From assembly GCA_917880885.1 (NCBI GenBank), contig OU862909.1, positions 28,776,351 to 28,840,350 on the forward strand: DNA of 64,000 nucleotides, read 5' to 3'. The notes under the pieces were generated by a model, which worked only from the letters and a program-made list of their open reading frames with translations, was not told where the DNA came from and did no database searches. Each line of letters starts with the position of its first letter. Position 1 is the stretch's first letter. A program made the translations under genes and the position numbers. The DNA is from Limnephilus marmoratus (Eukaryota; Arthropoda; Insecta; Trichoptera; Limnephilidae). This document shows, in pieces, positions 53,461 through 63,620 of this stretch.

Positions 53461-54309
53461 CAGAGGTTGGATTTGCAATTATGTAAAGCATATTGGAATA
53501 ACGTAATATTGCGTATGCAGTTTAAAAAACTTAATTTATGTAAGTATGTATGTAAAAATCCCTAATATCGGACTATTGGACACATTTAGCTGAACAGTTA
53601 CCCAGTTTCGCTTAGCTCAAGCTTCGTTCTTTTTTGCAGTCTACATGTAATCATCTTTAGTTAATTTAATGTGTCTTTAACTGTGTGTCTTTAGTAAATT
53701 TAATAAACCCCGTCGATGCTTGAACTAAGCGATATCTAGTTGGCTGTTAAATATTAATTCAAATAAGAAATGGTGCATTACAATATGTTTTTTTTTTTTC
53801 ATTTAATATAATATATAAAGTCAAACCCCAAAGTATTTGTTTCCCTCGAATTTCTTTTATCTGTTATTTTTGTATTTATTTTGTAGAACACCACATAATT
53901 TTATTTTAATTTTAAGTAAGCCAAATTTAATAATGTTATTATTAAGTTCTTTAAGTGTGTTACAGCTGTTTCGGCGTTCAAGATAAGATAACAAACTGTT
54001 GTAGGGATAAATAAAAGTCGTCCCAATATGGCATAACCATAACTTGATACATAACAGGTCTTGAACCCCGAAACAGATGTCACAATAATAACGGCTCCAG
54101 ATTTAAATGTCCATCTAGTCAATCCACCCTATGCAATTGCACTATTTTGTATTTATAATACAATTGTAAAATTTTACTTTGATATTATTTCACTGGCAAC
54201 TACTACAAAAAAAAATCTCTTCGAAATTTTGAACAATCACAGAAGTTAATCTTTTTAAATGATTTTTTTAATACTTACTTCACACAGGAGGCAATCTTGT
54301 TATATTTGG
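53461..54309. other. Unassigned stretch
   Basis: No gene or repeat identity recognised. Confidence 0.45.
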
Positions 54310-54490
54310 AGATTTTGAGTTGGAAAACCTTTTGGAGTGAATATTGCTCTTGAAGAGACCCATGTTGAAGGAGGAAGGAAACACAGAGGCCGGCAATTAA
54401 TTTCGCATCCGAACTGTTGAATACAAGTGTACAACCAACCCATTTTTCTGTGTCGAATGTCAATCGTGTGAAAATGATGGATGCGGGGCC
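54310..54490 (-). pseudogene. LINE-L C-terminal fragment
   Basis: Plus-strand words AAGAGACCCATGTTGAAGGA, GGAAACACAGAGGCCGGCAA and CGAACTGTTGAATACAAG match the better copy at 63370-63445, the antisense of the ARLWNDLPASVFP block. Frame broken; no 3' hairpin. Confidence 0.65.
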
Positions 54491-54706
54491 TCAAACATCG
54501 GCGCTAAAACTCTTGGAGAATCCTGACTTGACTGACTCTGACCATCCCTAGCAAACTTCTAACCTTCGTATTAGTTGTTTTTTTTTGTTTATAATGATTT
54601 TCCTTTTTTAAATATTACAGTCATTATTGGAAAAGAATATAGTACGTAGATAAGTTTTTAAACCAAAATAAATTATAGTGTTATGAAAGGAGGGGAATCG
54701 TGTGAA

Positions 54707-54869
54707 CGAAGTTATCGATTTTATGGTTATTTCCTTTTGGGGTATTATGCCGTGTTGCGAAACGTTGGCTAAAGGAGGAGGTAGCGCAACACGGCATAAT
54801 ACCCCAAAAGGAAATAACCATAAAAATTTTTGGCCGTGAAAATCTAAAATCATATCCGAAGTTATCGAT
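54707..54869 (-). mobile_element. Hammerhead-type fold-back element, copy 3, with 13-bp duplication
   Basis: Element 54720-54856 lies between two exact copies of CGAAGTTATCGAT. Reverse orientation: the single-copy start GATATGATTTTAGATTTTCA then CGGCCAAAAA is on the right. Arms TTTATGGTTATTTCCTTTTG GGGTATTATGCCGTGTTGCG and its inverse meet almost without loop, leaving only GAAACGTTGGCTAAAGGAGG of the ribozyme region. The outermost 15 nt (GGTTATTTCCTTTT) differ from copies 1 and 2 but match their partner arm exactly. Confidence 0.75.
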
Positions 54870-54974
54870 ATTTATTTTCAATTTTTAACTTTATGTTAAA
54901 AAATTTAAATTATATTAATTAATTATTTTATTATTTTAAAATTATTAATAATTAATCATTATTTTAAAATTACA

Positions 54975-55090
54975 ATATTTAATAAAATGAAGACAATATT
55001 AGCGAAACTCAATAGAAATGTGGAGACAGAAAAATCAGAAAAAGATATTGACACCTCTGGGACTCGAACCCAGGAGTCCAAGGGTCTATA
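54975..55090 (+). mobile_element. Fragment of TIR/tRNA-like element
   Basis: Starts AATATTTAATAAAATGAAGA then CAATATTAGCGAAACTC, the terminal motif found at 15330 and 22945, and contains GGGACTCGAACCCAGGAGTC (reverse of a tRNA-like B box GGGTTCGAGTCC). The right terminus was not found. Confidence 0.6.
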
Positions 55091-55224
55091 AAAGAAGTTA
55101 TAGATGTTAGAATAACTATTTTAATATTTTCAAATGGAGAAAATAGATCTTCAACTAATTAACAATTTAATAGTTAATCTTTGAAACCTAAAAACAGAAT
55201 CGCGCTTTTCTATCTCCTTTGTCT

Positions 55225-55640
55225 TCTTTGTGTGCCGTATCAGGTCGCCCCGACGTTAGCGATCACTCTTGAAAATATCATGCGCTGCCCGGAATAGCTC
55301 CTCCACACTTCTAATGCCGGTCCACTCTCGTATATTTCGCAGCCAAGACATTTGTCTCCTACCAGGCCCTCGGCGACCCTCTATCTTGCCTTTCAATATT
55401 AAATGAAGCAATTCCTCTTCGTTCCTATCAAGTTATTCTCCCCTCGAAGCATATGACCCAGATATGAAATTTTTCGGATTTTTATTAATGTAAGCAGTTC
55501 TCTATCTGCTCTAGCTCGCCTGAGAATTTCTGTGTTGGTGATCATGTCGGTCCATGGGACCTTGAGCATTCTCCGGTGAAGCCTAAGTGAAGCCTTTCTA
55601 TCTCCATTCATCACATAAAGAATTCCATGCAAAATTATGC
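55225..55640 (-). pseudogene. LINE ORF2 C-terminus (RTE/Jockey-like)
   Basis: Minus strand: RKASLRLHRRMLKVPWTDMI, TNTEILRRARADRELLTLIK, RKISYLGHMLRGE; after a frameshift the region at 55390-55300 gives KGKIEGRRGPGRRQMSWLRN, IREWTGI. This is the standard end of an endonuclease-RT LINE (RRMLxIxWTDxxTNxEVLRR...YLGHxxR...GRRxxGRRxxSWLxNIxxW). The frame is open for 78 codons, then broken. It differs from the 49.3-kb family, so it is another LINE lineage. Confidence 0.75.
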
Positions 55641-56726
55641 TTGATAAAGGTTCCTGAACATCTTGCTGATATTACCTCAAAAGTTAAACGTGAACAACGC
55701 TTTTAAAATGATCAGAGTTGTGGGAAGATTGACAGCATTATATAAAACACTCTACGATGCATAAGACCGTTAAATTCATCAGACGTCAGAAAATTACATA
55801 ATAGGTTAGGTATAAATAAATCATACTAAAAAAAATCTATTTTGGTCAATAAAATACATACATAGTTCATATACTTCAAGGCCTAACTTTGATAAAAATA
55901 ATCAATTCTTATCTGGTGCGGTTTGGAAGCTAACATTATAATAATCCTTTGGATTGGTTGTTTTTCGTAACCGGAGCTGATTTATTTCAATTCATGGGTT
56001 TCGATAGTCCATTACTTGACATGTAATAAATATTATTATTTTTGTGCCTTACTTTGTGTTGCATACATTTAAAGTAGCGCTTGGTTAATTTTCACACTTT
56101 CAGATGCCTGAAATATAATTCACGTTTTCAGACCTCAATCTGCTACTGAAATATTCTAGGTTTTTCCGTACGTAGCTTTATTGTATTTAAATTGTGTCTA
56201 ATTGCAGATATAAGTATTTAGATGTCGAAAGCTTAGTTTTAAATACCAAGTTCTGCTATGCACCAAAAGATGGCAGTGAGTGGATATCCGAAGAGTACCA
56301 TCTATCGCCGTTCGTGTCTCGTACGAACAGTTATGATGATGGCCGAAGGCATCAGTGAGATTAAGCGGGCTCCCACAGTCCGCTGTCAGAACTACTTAGA
56401 GCCTAGTTTAATATTCATTGTAAATATTTACAATAACTAAATAAACCATCTAGTAACCACTCGAGTCTATAACTTAGAAGATATCCAACATATCTTAAGT
56501 TGTTTTATTACTGGAAATTAAGAGACATAACAGTAATACAACTTTATTGTATTAATTTCATCAAAAAACCTATAATGGCGTAAATAATGGGAAAAAAACT
56601 CAACAGTTGCCTATAAATATGAGCTCTTAAGATTTTATATCTATCAATTATAAACACATGTTATGTAATTTTTTATAAGAAAAACTTTCTTTTTATAATT
56701 TTTAAACATTTTCCCATCATTGTAAT
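55641..56726. other. Unassigned stretch
   Basis: No gene or repeat identity recognised. Confidence 0.45.
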
Positions 56727-57106
56727 AATCATTGAAGAAGAAGGTAACAATAATAATCTAAACGAAAATATGAAAGAGAACAAGACACAAAATGAACACA
56801 TTCGGATATATTTATCCGAGATGCTATCCAGGTTACAAACGAATTCTTACAATGATTGTTTCCAATAAAAAGGGTAGTTGCCCGTAATACGAAAAAATAA
56901 TTAGGTGAAGATAATATTGTTAAATCTAAAATTTGAAATATGAGATTGACAAATATGATGTTTTGACAGAAGGTGGCAATAGCGAAATCCCGGTTAGACG
57001 TGAAGTCTGGTTTCGAGTCCCAGTTGCGACCATTGTCTTTTTCTGCGCCTTGTTCTCTTTCATAATTTGGTTTAGATTATAAATGTTATCTTCTTTTTCA
57101 ATGATA
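56727..57106. mobile_element. TIR element with tRNA-like B box, about 380 bp
   Basis: Left: ATCATTGAAGAAGAAGGTAA, then AATCTAAACGAAAATATGAA, AGAGAACAAG. Right in reverse: ATCATTGAAAAAGAAGATAA, AATCTAAACCAAATTATGAA, AGAGAACAAG. The arms match over about 60 nt. Inside the right half is GAAGTCTGGTTTCGAGTCCC AGTTGCGACC, a tRNA-like B box and tail also found (TAGTTGCGACC) in the 22945 element. Non-coding. Confidence 0.75.
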
Positions 57107-58631
57107 TATTATTTATGCTGGGAGGTGAAAATAATTTAACTCGGTCTCAAGTACTGTGGGATATGGTCTACCTGTGAACAAAACGCTGGCTTAGTCAGGT
57201 ACGAAAGCTAGTCGTTATGTTTAAAAAAATAAGATGTATTCTTATGGAACTCATTTACAGGTCCAGGAAGCAACCGATGCAACACTGCAGAATTTGAAAC
57301 ACGCATCAACATTTTAAATATAATCATTACGATAACTATCCCACGTTTCTACAGTTTGCAAAGCACACAAGAAGTAAAGATTTCACCTTGAAAAGAGGCA
57401 TTATAGCCTAGTATTGTTCATTTCTTGGGCTGGGAATAGATATGATCGAAAAATAAATAATTGTAACAGTGGAATAGACCAACATTAATAAGATAATCAT
57501 CTCACCCAATAGGATGCAGTAATCGTATATTTTGAACCTACTTTTAAGCATGAGATATTTTTATGTGAGTTTCGTGATTTTGGAGTTTTTATTTTTCTGT
57601 ATTTTTCTATACGTCGCGTCATAGGTACGAGTACATCATGCCTTCAAAAAATATCGGCGCTGATTTGATTTAGATGCCTATTCGATTCAGGTATATCGAC
57701 TTACATTAAATAGTGACTAACTTTATTAATTTCCAGCAAAAAGGTGGTATAAGGAGTAATTATATTTATTCTTGTACGTATGCAGCGGTGGAGTACAAAG
57801 CAGAACTTTATTAGTTAGGCATGATTTATATTATATTAAAAAAACGACTACAAAAATTTGTCATGCAATACAGTATTACAGTAAAATTTATGAGGATATT
57901 TTAATTTTATTTTGTTTGAGAGACCAACAGAGCATAATAGTATCCGAGTCACAATAATTGTACCATTTACAGGAGGAGATATATGCTGTGAAAAAGTAGT
58001 GGTCCTATGATAGTCGTCATTTATTAGTAATGTTCCATCATCGTCCATTTTTTAGCTTATGCCATAATGATAGTGTATTGTAACTCGATCGTTTGGTATT
58101 TCATCTATGTGTAAATTTGTTTGTTGTGTTCCGGTTCCGGTTCAAGGTGGTGGCCTTGTTGGATACCACCTTTTTATCCCCCCAGAGTTCACGCAATCAT
58201 GGTACCTACCACGAGCTTTCCAAACGGAATAACCAATATTATGGTACCTACCGGTCTAAAGACAGTTTTAAAAAGAGTTGTTATGTATTGATATGTTAAT
58301 ATTTCTTCATAAAAAAATTATAATTGCTTATTTAAAAATATTTGTGGTTTATAATTAATTAAGATTCGCAAATGTGAAAAGATGTGCCCATCCTAAAAAA
58401 AATGTTTAGAGTGTTAAAAAAATATCTACTAAAAACTTTTTTTAGATTATTTCTTTGGTGGGCTTCGTTACGAGGTCCTACCTATTTGACGAAGTAAATG
58501 ATAGAAATATCTTTAGCTAGTGAACTGTTACTAATCTCAAAATATTCCTCAACATTAGCAGCAGCAAGAAGGTATCGTAGAAGAATGGCCACTTCAAGTG
58601 CAAGTCAATGATGAATAACGTCAATGTTCTC
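57107..58631. other. Unassigned stretch
   Basis: No gene or repeat identity recognised. Confidence 0.45.
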
Positions 58632-58852
58632 AGCATCCCACTTTGGCCTCCACCAACCCTCCTCCACCACACGAAAAAAAAACGACTCGAGAAGAACTCA
58701 AAAAACTGGCTTAGGTACATACTAGGTCTCTCAGCGGCAATACATTAAACATCCATAAACCTCTTCAACAAGATTAATCTTCTTTCCGTTCTTCCTCTTC
58801 TTGGTTGGCATGGTGGAGGAAAGTTGGTTGAGGTTATAATGGGATGCTGAGG
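58632..58852. repeat. Inverted repeat, arms about 42 bp
   Basis: CTCAGCATCCCACTTTGGCC TCCACCAACCCTCCTCCACCA (58629-58670) against the reverse of TGGTGGAGGAAAGTTGGTTG AGG...ATGGGATGCTGAG (58810-58852). About six mismatches; spacer about 135 nt. Confidence 0.65.
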
Positions 58853-59364
58853 TCATTCAGCTCCGGCAGATCATAAAGACTAACTACAGATTATATTTTT
58901 TACACAATACTTAAAAGCTCGTTTTAAGCAGACCGAGATAAAATTAAGAACTTTCACTCACGGAGGTGTTTGTTCATTTGCACTTCGGTAATTTAAAAGT
59001 TATTATTTACGAAAGGGGGGCTAATTAAAAGTCGCAAGTGTCAGGAGTAAAGTATTTATGGTCGGGTAAGCCTTGTTACTGCCCCCTTCCTCTCTTTCGG
59101 CGCAGCGATGCGCTTTATTTATTGCTATCCTGCGATTTATTGCAGTTTTGGTACATGCGTTTTACAATGCACTTTATGAGCCGCGAGGTGAAATTTATAT
59201 TGGCATGATTATCAGGTTTATTGGATATATCTTTAGTCTATATTAGTTTTTAATTACTCTTGGAATGATCTGTCGTATAATCTGAGGACACTGAGCTCTT
59301 TAAAACACTTTTACGTGTACACCGCTCAATTATTTCCAACTGTTCGCAGTCAGCAAGAATACGG

Positions 59365-59432
59365 CAATCCGTGTTGTGGTATGTTTAGAGGCTATAGGAA
59401 GTGGGGAGTGGAAGGTTGGGAAGCAAGCACCT
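59365..59432 (-). mobile_element. SINE-A 3' fragment
   Basis: GTTGTGGTATGTTTAGAGGC TATAGGAAGTGGGGAGTGGA AGGTTGGGAAG follows the antisense SINE-A body and stops where HTR copy 9 begins, suggesting that the retroposon landed in it. Confidence 0.55.
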
Positions 59433-59790
59433 AATTTTTTTTACATTAGCTCCACACAACAGGCCCCGAGGAAAATAATTGCCCTTGGGGTCAATGTCAT
59501 ATTTAAGAATGATGTGTGGATGTTTTTTAAGGAAAGGAAGGAGAGAAAGATCTGAGAAGGAAGTGGTAGGGTGGAGTGGGTAGGAAACTGGTAATCAGTA
59601 TGTCCAGGAGTGACGGATGAATGAATCCATTCCAAGGTTTAAAAAAGTCTCCCTCAACCAGTTTCTCCAAATTCCACAGGCTACACATTTCCCCTGCAGA
59701 CGCATCCGCTGCCAAAACCTGGACAAAACCTGACCCCATAAACCAGGGCATCCCTGCTAAGTCTTCTAACGTAGCGAACGTGGCATGTAA
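59433..59790 (-). mobile_element. Hairpin-tailed retroposon, copy 9
   Basis: Antisense; tail complement TTTTTTTTACATTAGCTCCA, hairpin CCCCGAGGAAAATAATTGCC CTTGGGG, then GTGTGGATGTTTTTTAAGGA, GTCCAGGAGTGACGGATGAA, CAGTTTCTCCAAATTCCACA. The sense 5' end is diverged or truncated around the CTTCTAACGTAGCGAAC motif. Confidence 0.75.
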
Positions 59791-60399
59791 ACAGCCGCGT
59801 AGTCTCGAAGTCCCTCCGCCCCTCCTCCGACAACACGACGCTCATTTTTTCCCCAGTCTTCTAAAACTTTATCTTCTTCACATATATTTCTTCGTGGCAA
59901 AATCGGGGAGTCGGCTAAAGGGCGCGGACTACGGGTTTCGTCTGCGGTTGGGCCGATAGCCATGCACATTGTCATTGGGACTGCCTGGTGGTTTGTGTAA
60001 TACCTTCTCTGTATATTTTATTTTTATGCATTTTACCTTCTCTCAGTTATTATTGTAAATACTTGCATTATATTATCACTGTTACTTTTTCGTTATTTCT
60101 CTTATCCAGGTTTCCTCAACCGGGCGTATCTCTTATTTTTCTTTTTTTTTTTACTAACACCTTTATCTGTATATATTTTTCTCTATAGATTTCAGAAGAA
60201 TTATTCTACGGGCTGCCAGATTTATTATTATTTTGTATTATGTTAATGTAAGTACTTGCATACTGCTTTCTAACCCCGTATGCATGGACATTGGAGGGTC
60301 TAGAGTTGTTCAAATAAATGTAGCTTCGTTCAATAAAATAGATTCTTGACGTGTGCGGTGAAGGAGGAAACCATATGTTTCCTTATAACGCCGTTGGGA
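59791..60399. other. Unassigned stretch
   Basis: No gene supported; 59800-59960 is GC-richer but without motif. Confidence 0.4.
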
Positions 60400-60490
60400 A
60401 AGTTGGGTGGGGTCCCCTCCAATAACGTAGCGAACCACTTGGGGTGACCTATGCAGAGATGTTGGTTATCATCCCTACCCGATTTCCAAA
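60400..60490 (-). mobile_element. Hairpin-tailed retroposon, 5' scrap
   Basis: CCAATAACGTAGCGAACCAC TTGGGGTGACC, then GAGATGTTGGTTATC correspond to the antisense 5' end of the family. Confidence 0.5.
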
Positions 60491-60504
60491 TTGAAACTAT
60501 TAAA

Positions 60505-60599
60505 CTATTCGGATCTGGTTACGAAACACGGCTAACGTAATTCCAAGCGACACAAAGTTTCGATTCTGAATGGTGGTCGTTCACCTAGCTAGGCGATAC
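60505..60599 (-). mobile_element. SINE-A copy split by the Harbinger element
   Basis: CTATTCGGATCTGGTTACGA AACACGGC, TTCGATTCTGAATGGTGGTC and GGCGATACT follow the antisense SINE-A body. After the Harbinger right TSD, GGGTATCGACC at 61719 may continue it. Confidence 0.65.
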
Positions 60600-60859
60600 T
60601 AAGGGTGGGTTTCTTCATTTACCGAAAATGCTAAATGCAATGCTAATTGTAAAAGTAAACGGTAAAATGCATAGAAATGGGTTTTTTCATTTGACATTTA
60701 CCGTTTACTTTCACCTTACATTTTACAGGCCCACAATGGTGCTGCAAATGCTAAAAGTAAAGGTAACAAAAATGGCGGCCGTTGTCTAAATGTCACTTTG
60801 GTGACAGTTCAGAGATTTTTTGCGATCTATTTTACGGTATTTGCTAGTATTTTATCATT

Positions 60860-61051
60860 ATGTTCGCAACAAGTGACAGTTCGTCAAGTTCTGACGATGA
60901 ACTAATAATTAATTATATGACACGACGTATAAAGCGACATAATATACGCAGGAATTTCTATCTAATGGAAGACCTAGATTTCGTATGCCCATTTCGCGTT
61001 AATAAAGAAACTGCTCGACTTTTGACTACATTAATTGCAGATATGATATGA
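60860..61051 (+). pseudogene. Harbinger transposase N-terminal fragment
   Basis: A 63-codon frame starts MFATSDSSSSSDDELIINYM, followed by RRNFYLMEDLDFVCPFRVNK and ETARLLTTLI. The 'F...FRVxKETxxxLxxxI' arrangement after an acidic/serine-rich start is like the N-terminus of HARBI1-type PIF/Harbinger nucleases. The DDE part is missing and the frame ends just before the LINE insertion, so this is a remnant. Confidence 0.6.
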
Positions 61052-61076
61052 TGTTATTCGAAAGAATTACTCATTG

Positions 61077-61468
61077 TGGTATGTGTGGTAAAACAAAGTA
61101 CGATCGTGTGAGAAATGTGGATATCCGCAAAGAATGTAAGGCTGATGTAAGCATAATGCGTAAGATTAAGAAAGGGACCCTCAGATGGTTTGGGCACGTA
61201 GAGCGAATGAACGAAGAAAGTAGTGTAAGAAGAATATACGACGCGAATGTGAATGGTAGAAGAAGTCGGGGACGCTCGAGGAAGACATGGCACGATCAAG
61301 CGAATCAGATACTTGAGTCGGGCCATGTCAAAAGTCAGAATAGTTGAAGAGAATGTATGAGAAGTTGTTTGAATATGAGTGAGGCAAAGAGTGTGTGCCA
61401 AGACCGAGTTGTTTGGCGGTCCGTCCTCTCTGCCTACCCCTGCGGAGAAACGGCGTGATAGTTAGTTA
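61077..61468 (+). pseudogene. RTE-like LINE 3' fragment inside the Harbinger
   Basis: Encodes MCGKTKYDRVRNVDIRKECK, ADVSIMRKIKKGTLRWFGHV, then GRRSRGRSRKTWHDQANQIL, ending in a stop at 61345-61347 earlier than in the 49.3-kb copy (a nonsense change after HVKSQNS). The 3' end CTGCCTACCCCTGCGGAGAA ACGGCGTGATAGTTAGTTAG TTAG is intact. Very similar to 51165-51580, so both insertions belong to one recently active family. Confidence 0.85.
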
Positions 61469-61718
61469 GTTAGATGAAGCAAGTCGCACACAATGTTTGA
61501 CATATTGTGTGAGTTGCCACATGAAAAAAATATATACACAGTTCCCAATACGAAAATGTGGGAATTAGGTTAGTTTTTATGCTGCCATCCCTATTTACTT
61601 TTACCTAAGCAGTTGGCATCGTGAAAAAACCCATTTTGCCGTAAATGTCAAATGCACTGCGAAAGGAACTGTAAACTGCTAAGCTAAAGTAGAGTGCAAA
61701 TGAAGAAATCCACCCTAA

Positions 61719-62181
61719 GGGTATCGACCGCTTTGAATAACCTAATTTTTCCATTTTATCCATCTTGAATCCTTGAGCATGTTTTATCTACTGTTTTTAT
61801 TATTTACTAGTTGTAAATTTTATATTGGGTCGTATATTTAGGGGACGCACGAGGAAGAGAGCAAAAGCGGTATCAAAATTTTATAATTTTTAAATGTACC
61901 TAATCGAAGTTCCCACACTACAGTGTATCAAGGCAATTAAGTTTCATTGCCTTTGAAAATAAAATAATTAGGTTTTCCCTTCTACTTAACCTCAATCTAT
62001 TCTTAGCCACTAAATGGAGAAATTGAACAAAAAGTTTGCCAATCTATTGTGGTGCTAATTTGCACTTGATGAAGCATAGAAAACTTCCAAGCAATTAGTT
62101 AGTAATTGCTCTGATATGCAGCTTTGCATTATTTTTAACCGATCATCAATTTATTGTTACGTCTTATTTTAATATTAAAAT
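61719..62181. other. Unassigned stretch
   Basis: No gene or repeat identity beyond the possible SINE-A continuation at its start. Confidence 0.4.
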
Positions 62182-62478
62182 TATTAGAATTTGAAATTAA
62201 AACACTTTTGTACTTTCTTCCACTAATTTATATTTCACCAGGACCGGTTTCATCGTATTACGGACATTTTCAACTTATAATACCTTAAAATTAACAAAAT
62301 AGAAATATTCATTATATAGAGACAATGTTGTGTACCCCTGCCTAAGAGTGTATAAATACCGTAGCATAAGAATTTCAACTACCAGTCTGAAAATGTCCGT
62401 AATAGGATGAAACCGGTCCTGGTGAAATATAAATTAGTGGAAGAAAGTACAAAAGTGTTTTTATTTCAAATTCTAATA
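62182..62478. mobile_element. Second fold-back type, 91-bp arms, ribozyme-like core
   Basis: Left arm 62182-62272 (TATTAGAATTTGAAAT..., CCAGGACCGGTTTCATCG, ACGGACATTTTCA) and right arm 62388-62478 are inverse with few mismatches; loop 115 nt. The right arm reads CTGAAAATGTCC...GGATGAAACCGG, i.e. CTGA, a TCC/GGA pair and GAAAC, like a degenerate hammerhead core (CTGATGA is not intact). GAAACCGGTCCTGGTGAA-type words are, from memory, common near Penelope-like element ends. No target-site duplication separates from the palindrome. Confidence 0.6.
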
Positions 62479-62764
62479 CAATGGAATTCCACCACGAATT
62501 ATCAGTGCAAAAACTAGACTCATTAAAATTATTATTAGAACGATCGGATCTTGATAATTGAATGGTAAGGTAACTGCTGAAGGTATCCCCGATATTTGAA
62601 ATGTGTGGTGGTACCTATGTATAATAAGAGATATCTTGTTTTTTTAGAGTTTCGGCTCATCGGGCCCGAATATATCACTAATTACTCACGAGAAAAGCCA
62701 TTGAAAAAAGAAGATAATACTAATAAATCTAATCGAAACGTGAAACAAACGTTTTTTCATTTTG
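62479..62764. other. Unassigned spacer
   Basis: Nothing recognised. Confidence 0.4.
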
Positions 62765-63206
62765 GAGACCGGTGTGGGTACCGCCACCCCGGGAACCAAT
62801 TATTGGATAACCAACACCTCTGCCGTAGGTCACCCCAAGTAGTTCTCTTTGTTCAGGGGTCCCGGGTTCATGGCGTGAGGTTGGTTCAGGTTGGCGACCG
62901 TTGCATATATCCACCTGCTGCGTGTCGGGCCGGATCGAGAGACTGGTTGAGGGAAGTCTTTTGACTTCTCCAGCCTGAACGCCTCGACCCATCGCCTTGC
63001 AGCGCAGTTGGAGCGATGAATTCATACGTCACTCCCGGACACACTGACCCCCTGATTCGAACCCACCCCTCATACCTATTTCCTTCCCGGAACTTCCTCT
63101 CCTTCCTTCCCTTAAAAAAAGTTTCCACACAGCATCCCTAAAGATGACAAAGGCTCAGAGGAAAATTTTCCTCAGGGTCTCGCGTGTGAGGCTAATGTAA
63201 AAAAAA
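62765..63206 (+). mobile_element. Hairpin-tailed retroposon, copy 10, nearly full length
   Basis: Sense: GGTGTGGGTACCGCCACCCC GGGAACC, TTATTGGATAACCAACACC, GGGTCCCGGGTTCATGGCGT GAGG, GGGCCGGATCGAGAGACTGG, TTTTGACTTCTCCAG, CACTCCCGGACACACTGACC, TTTCCACACAGCATCCC, the hairpin GCTCAGAGGAAAATTTTCCT CAGGG, then GAGGCTAATGTAAAAAAAA. The 5' GGGTTCATGG may be a degenerate Pol III B box. About 440 bp, the best copy for a consensus. Confidence 0.85.
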
Positions 63207-63261
63207 GAACAAAACACAGACAATTTTAAAAAATAACTGTAATCACTTTAAAAAAAAAATT

Positions 63262-63620
63262 ACATTAACTCCACATAGGTGTTCTTGAGGAAAACAATTT
63301 CCCTCAGGGCCTATGTCATCTGAGATGCTGTGTGGAGGGTCTTTTTGAGAAGAGGAAGGAATGAACATTTGTTCTGAAGAGACTCATGTTGTAGGAAGGA
63401 GGAAACACAGAGGCCGGCAAATCATTCCACAGCCGAGCTGTTGAACACAAGAACGAGTCGAAGAAGCGACCCGTTCTCATGTGACAAATGTCAACCGTGT
63501 ACATATGTTGGGCACGCGTTTGGCGTGTTTCCCGACTATGCACCGGTTCCGAAGGGATCAATGACGCTAATCTTCGGAGCATCTTCCATTGTAATACCGG
63601 TAAAAAAGGATAATTCAGGA
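63262..63620 (-). pseudogene. LINE-L 3' end (ORF2 C-terminus plus hairpin tail)
   Basis: Minus strand encodes TARLWNDLPASVFPPSYNMS then LFRTNVHSFLFSKRPSTQHL R, the C-terminal signature of Jockey/CR1-like LINEs, preceded by EPVHSRETRQTRAQHMYTVD. It continues without a break into CTCCACACAGCATCTC, the hairpin CCTGAGGGAAATTGTTTTCC TCAAG and TGGAGTTAATGTAA with a poly-A complement at 63251-63262. It directly shows that the HTR tail is the 3' end of this LINE. 5'-truncated at about 63620. Confidence 0.78.

Larger units (their letters stand above)
60600..61718. mobile_element. PIF/Harbinger element with TAA duplication
   Basis: Element 60603-61715, flanked by TAA at 60600-60602 and 61716-61718, the 3-bp TWA duplication typical of PIF/Harbinger. 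TIR: GGGTGGGTTTCTTCATTT at the left, AAATGAAGAAATCCACCC at the right. Subterminal copies of the end occur inside (GGGTTTTTTCATTTGACATT; AAAAAACCCATTTTGCCGTA). It was later split by an RTE-like LINE at about 61077-61468. Confidence 0.88.
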
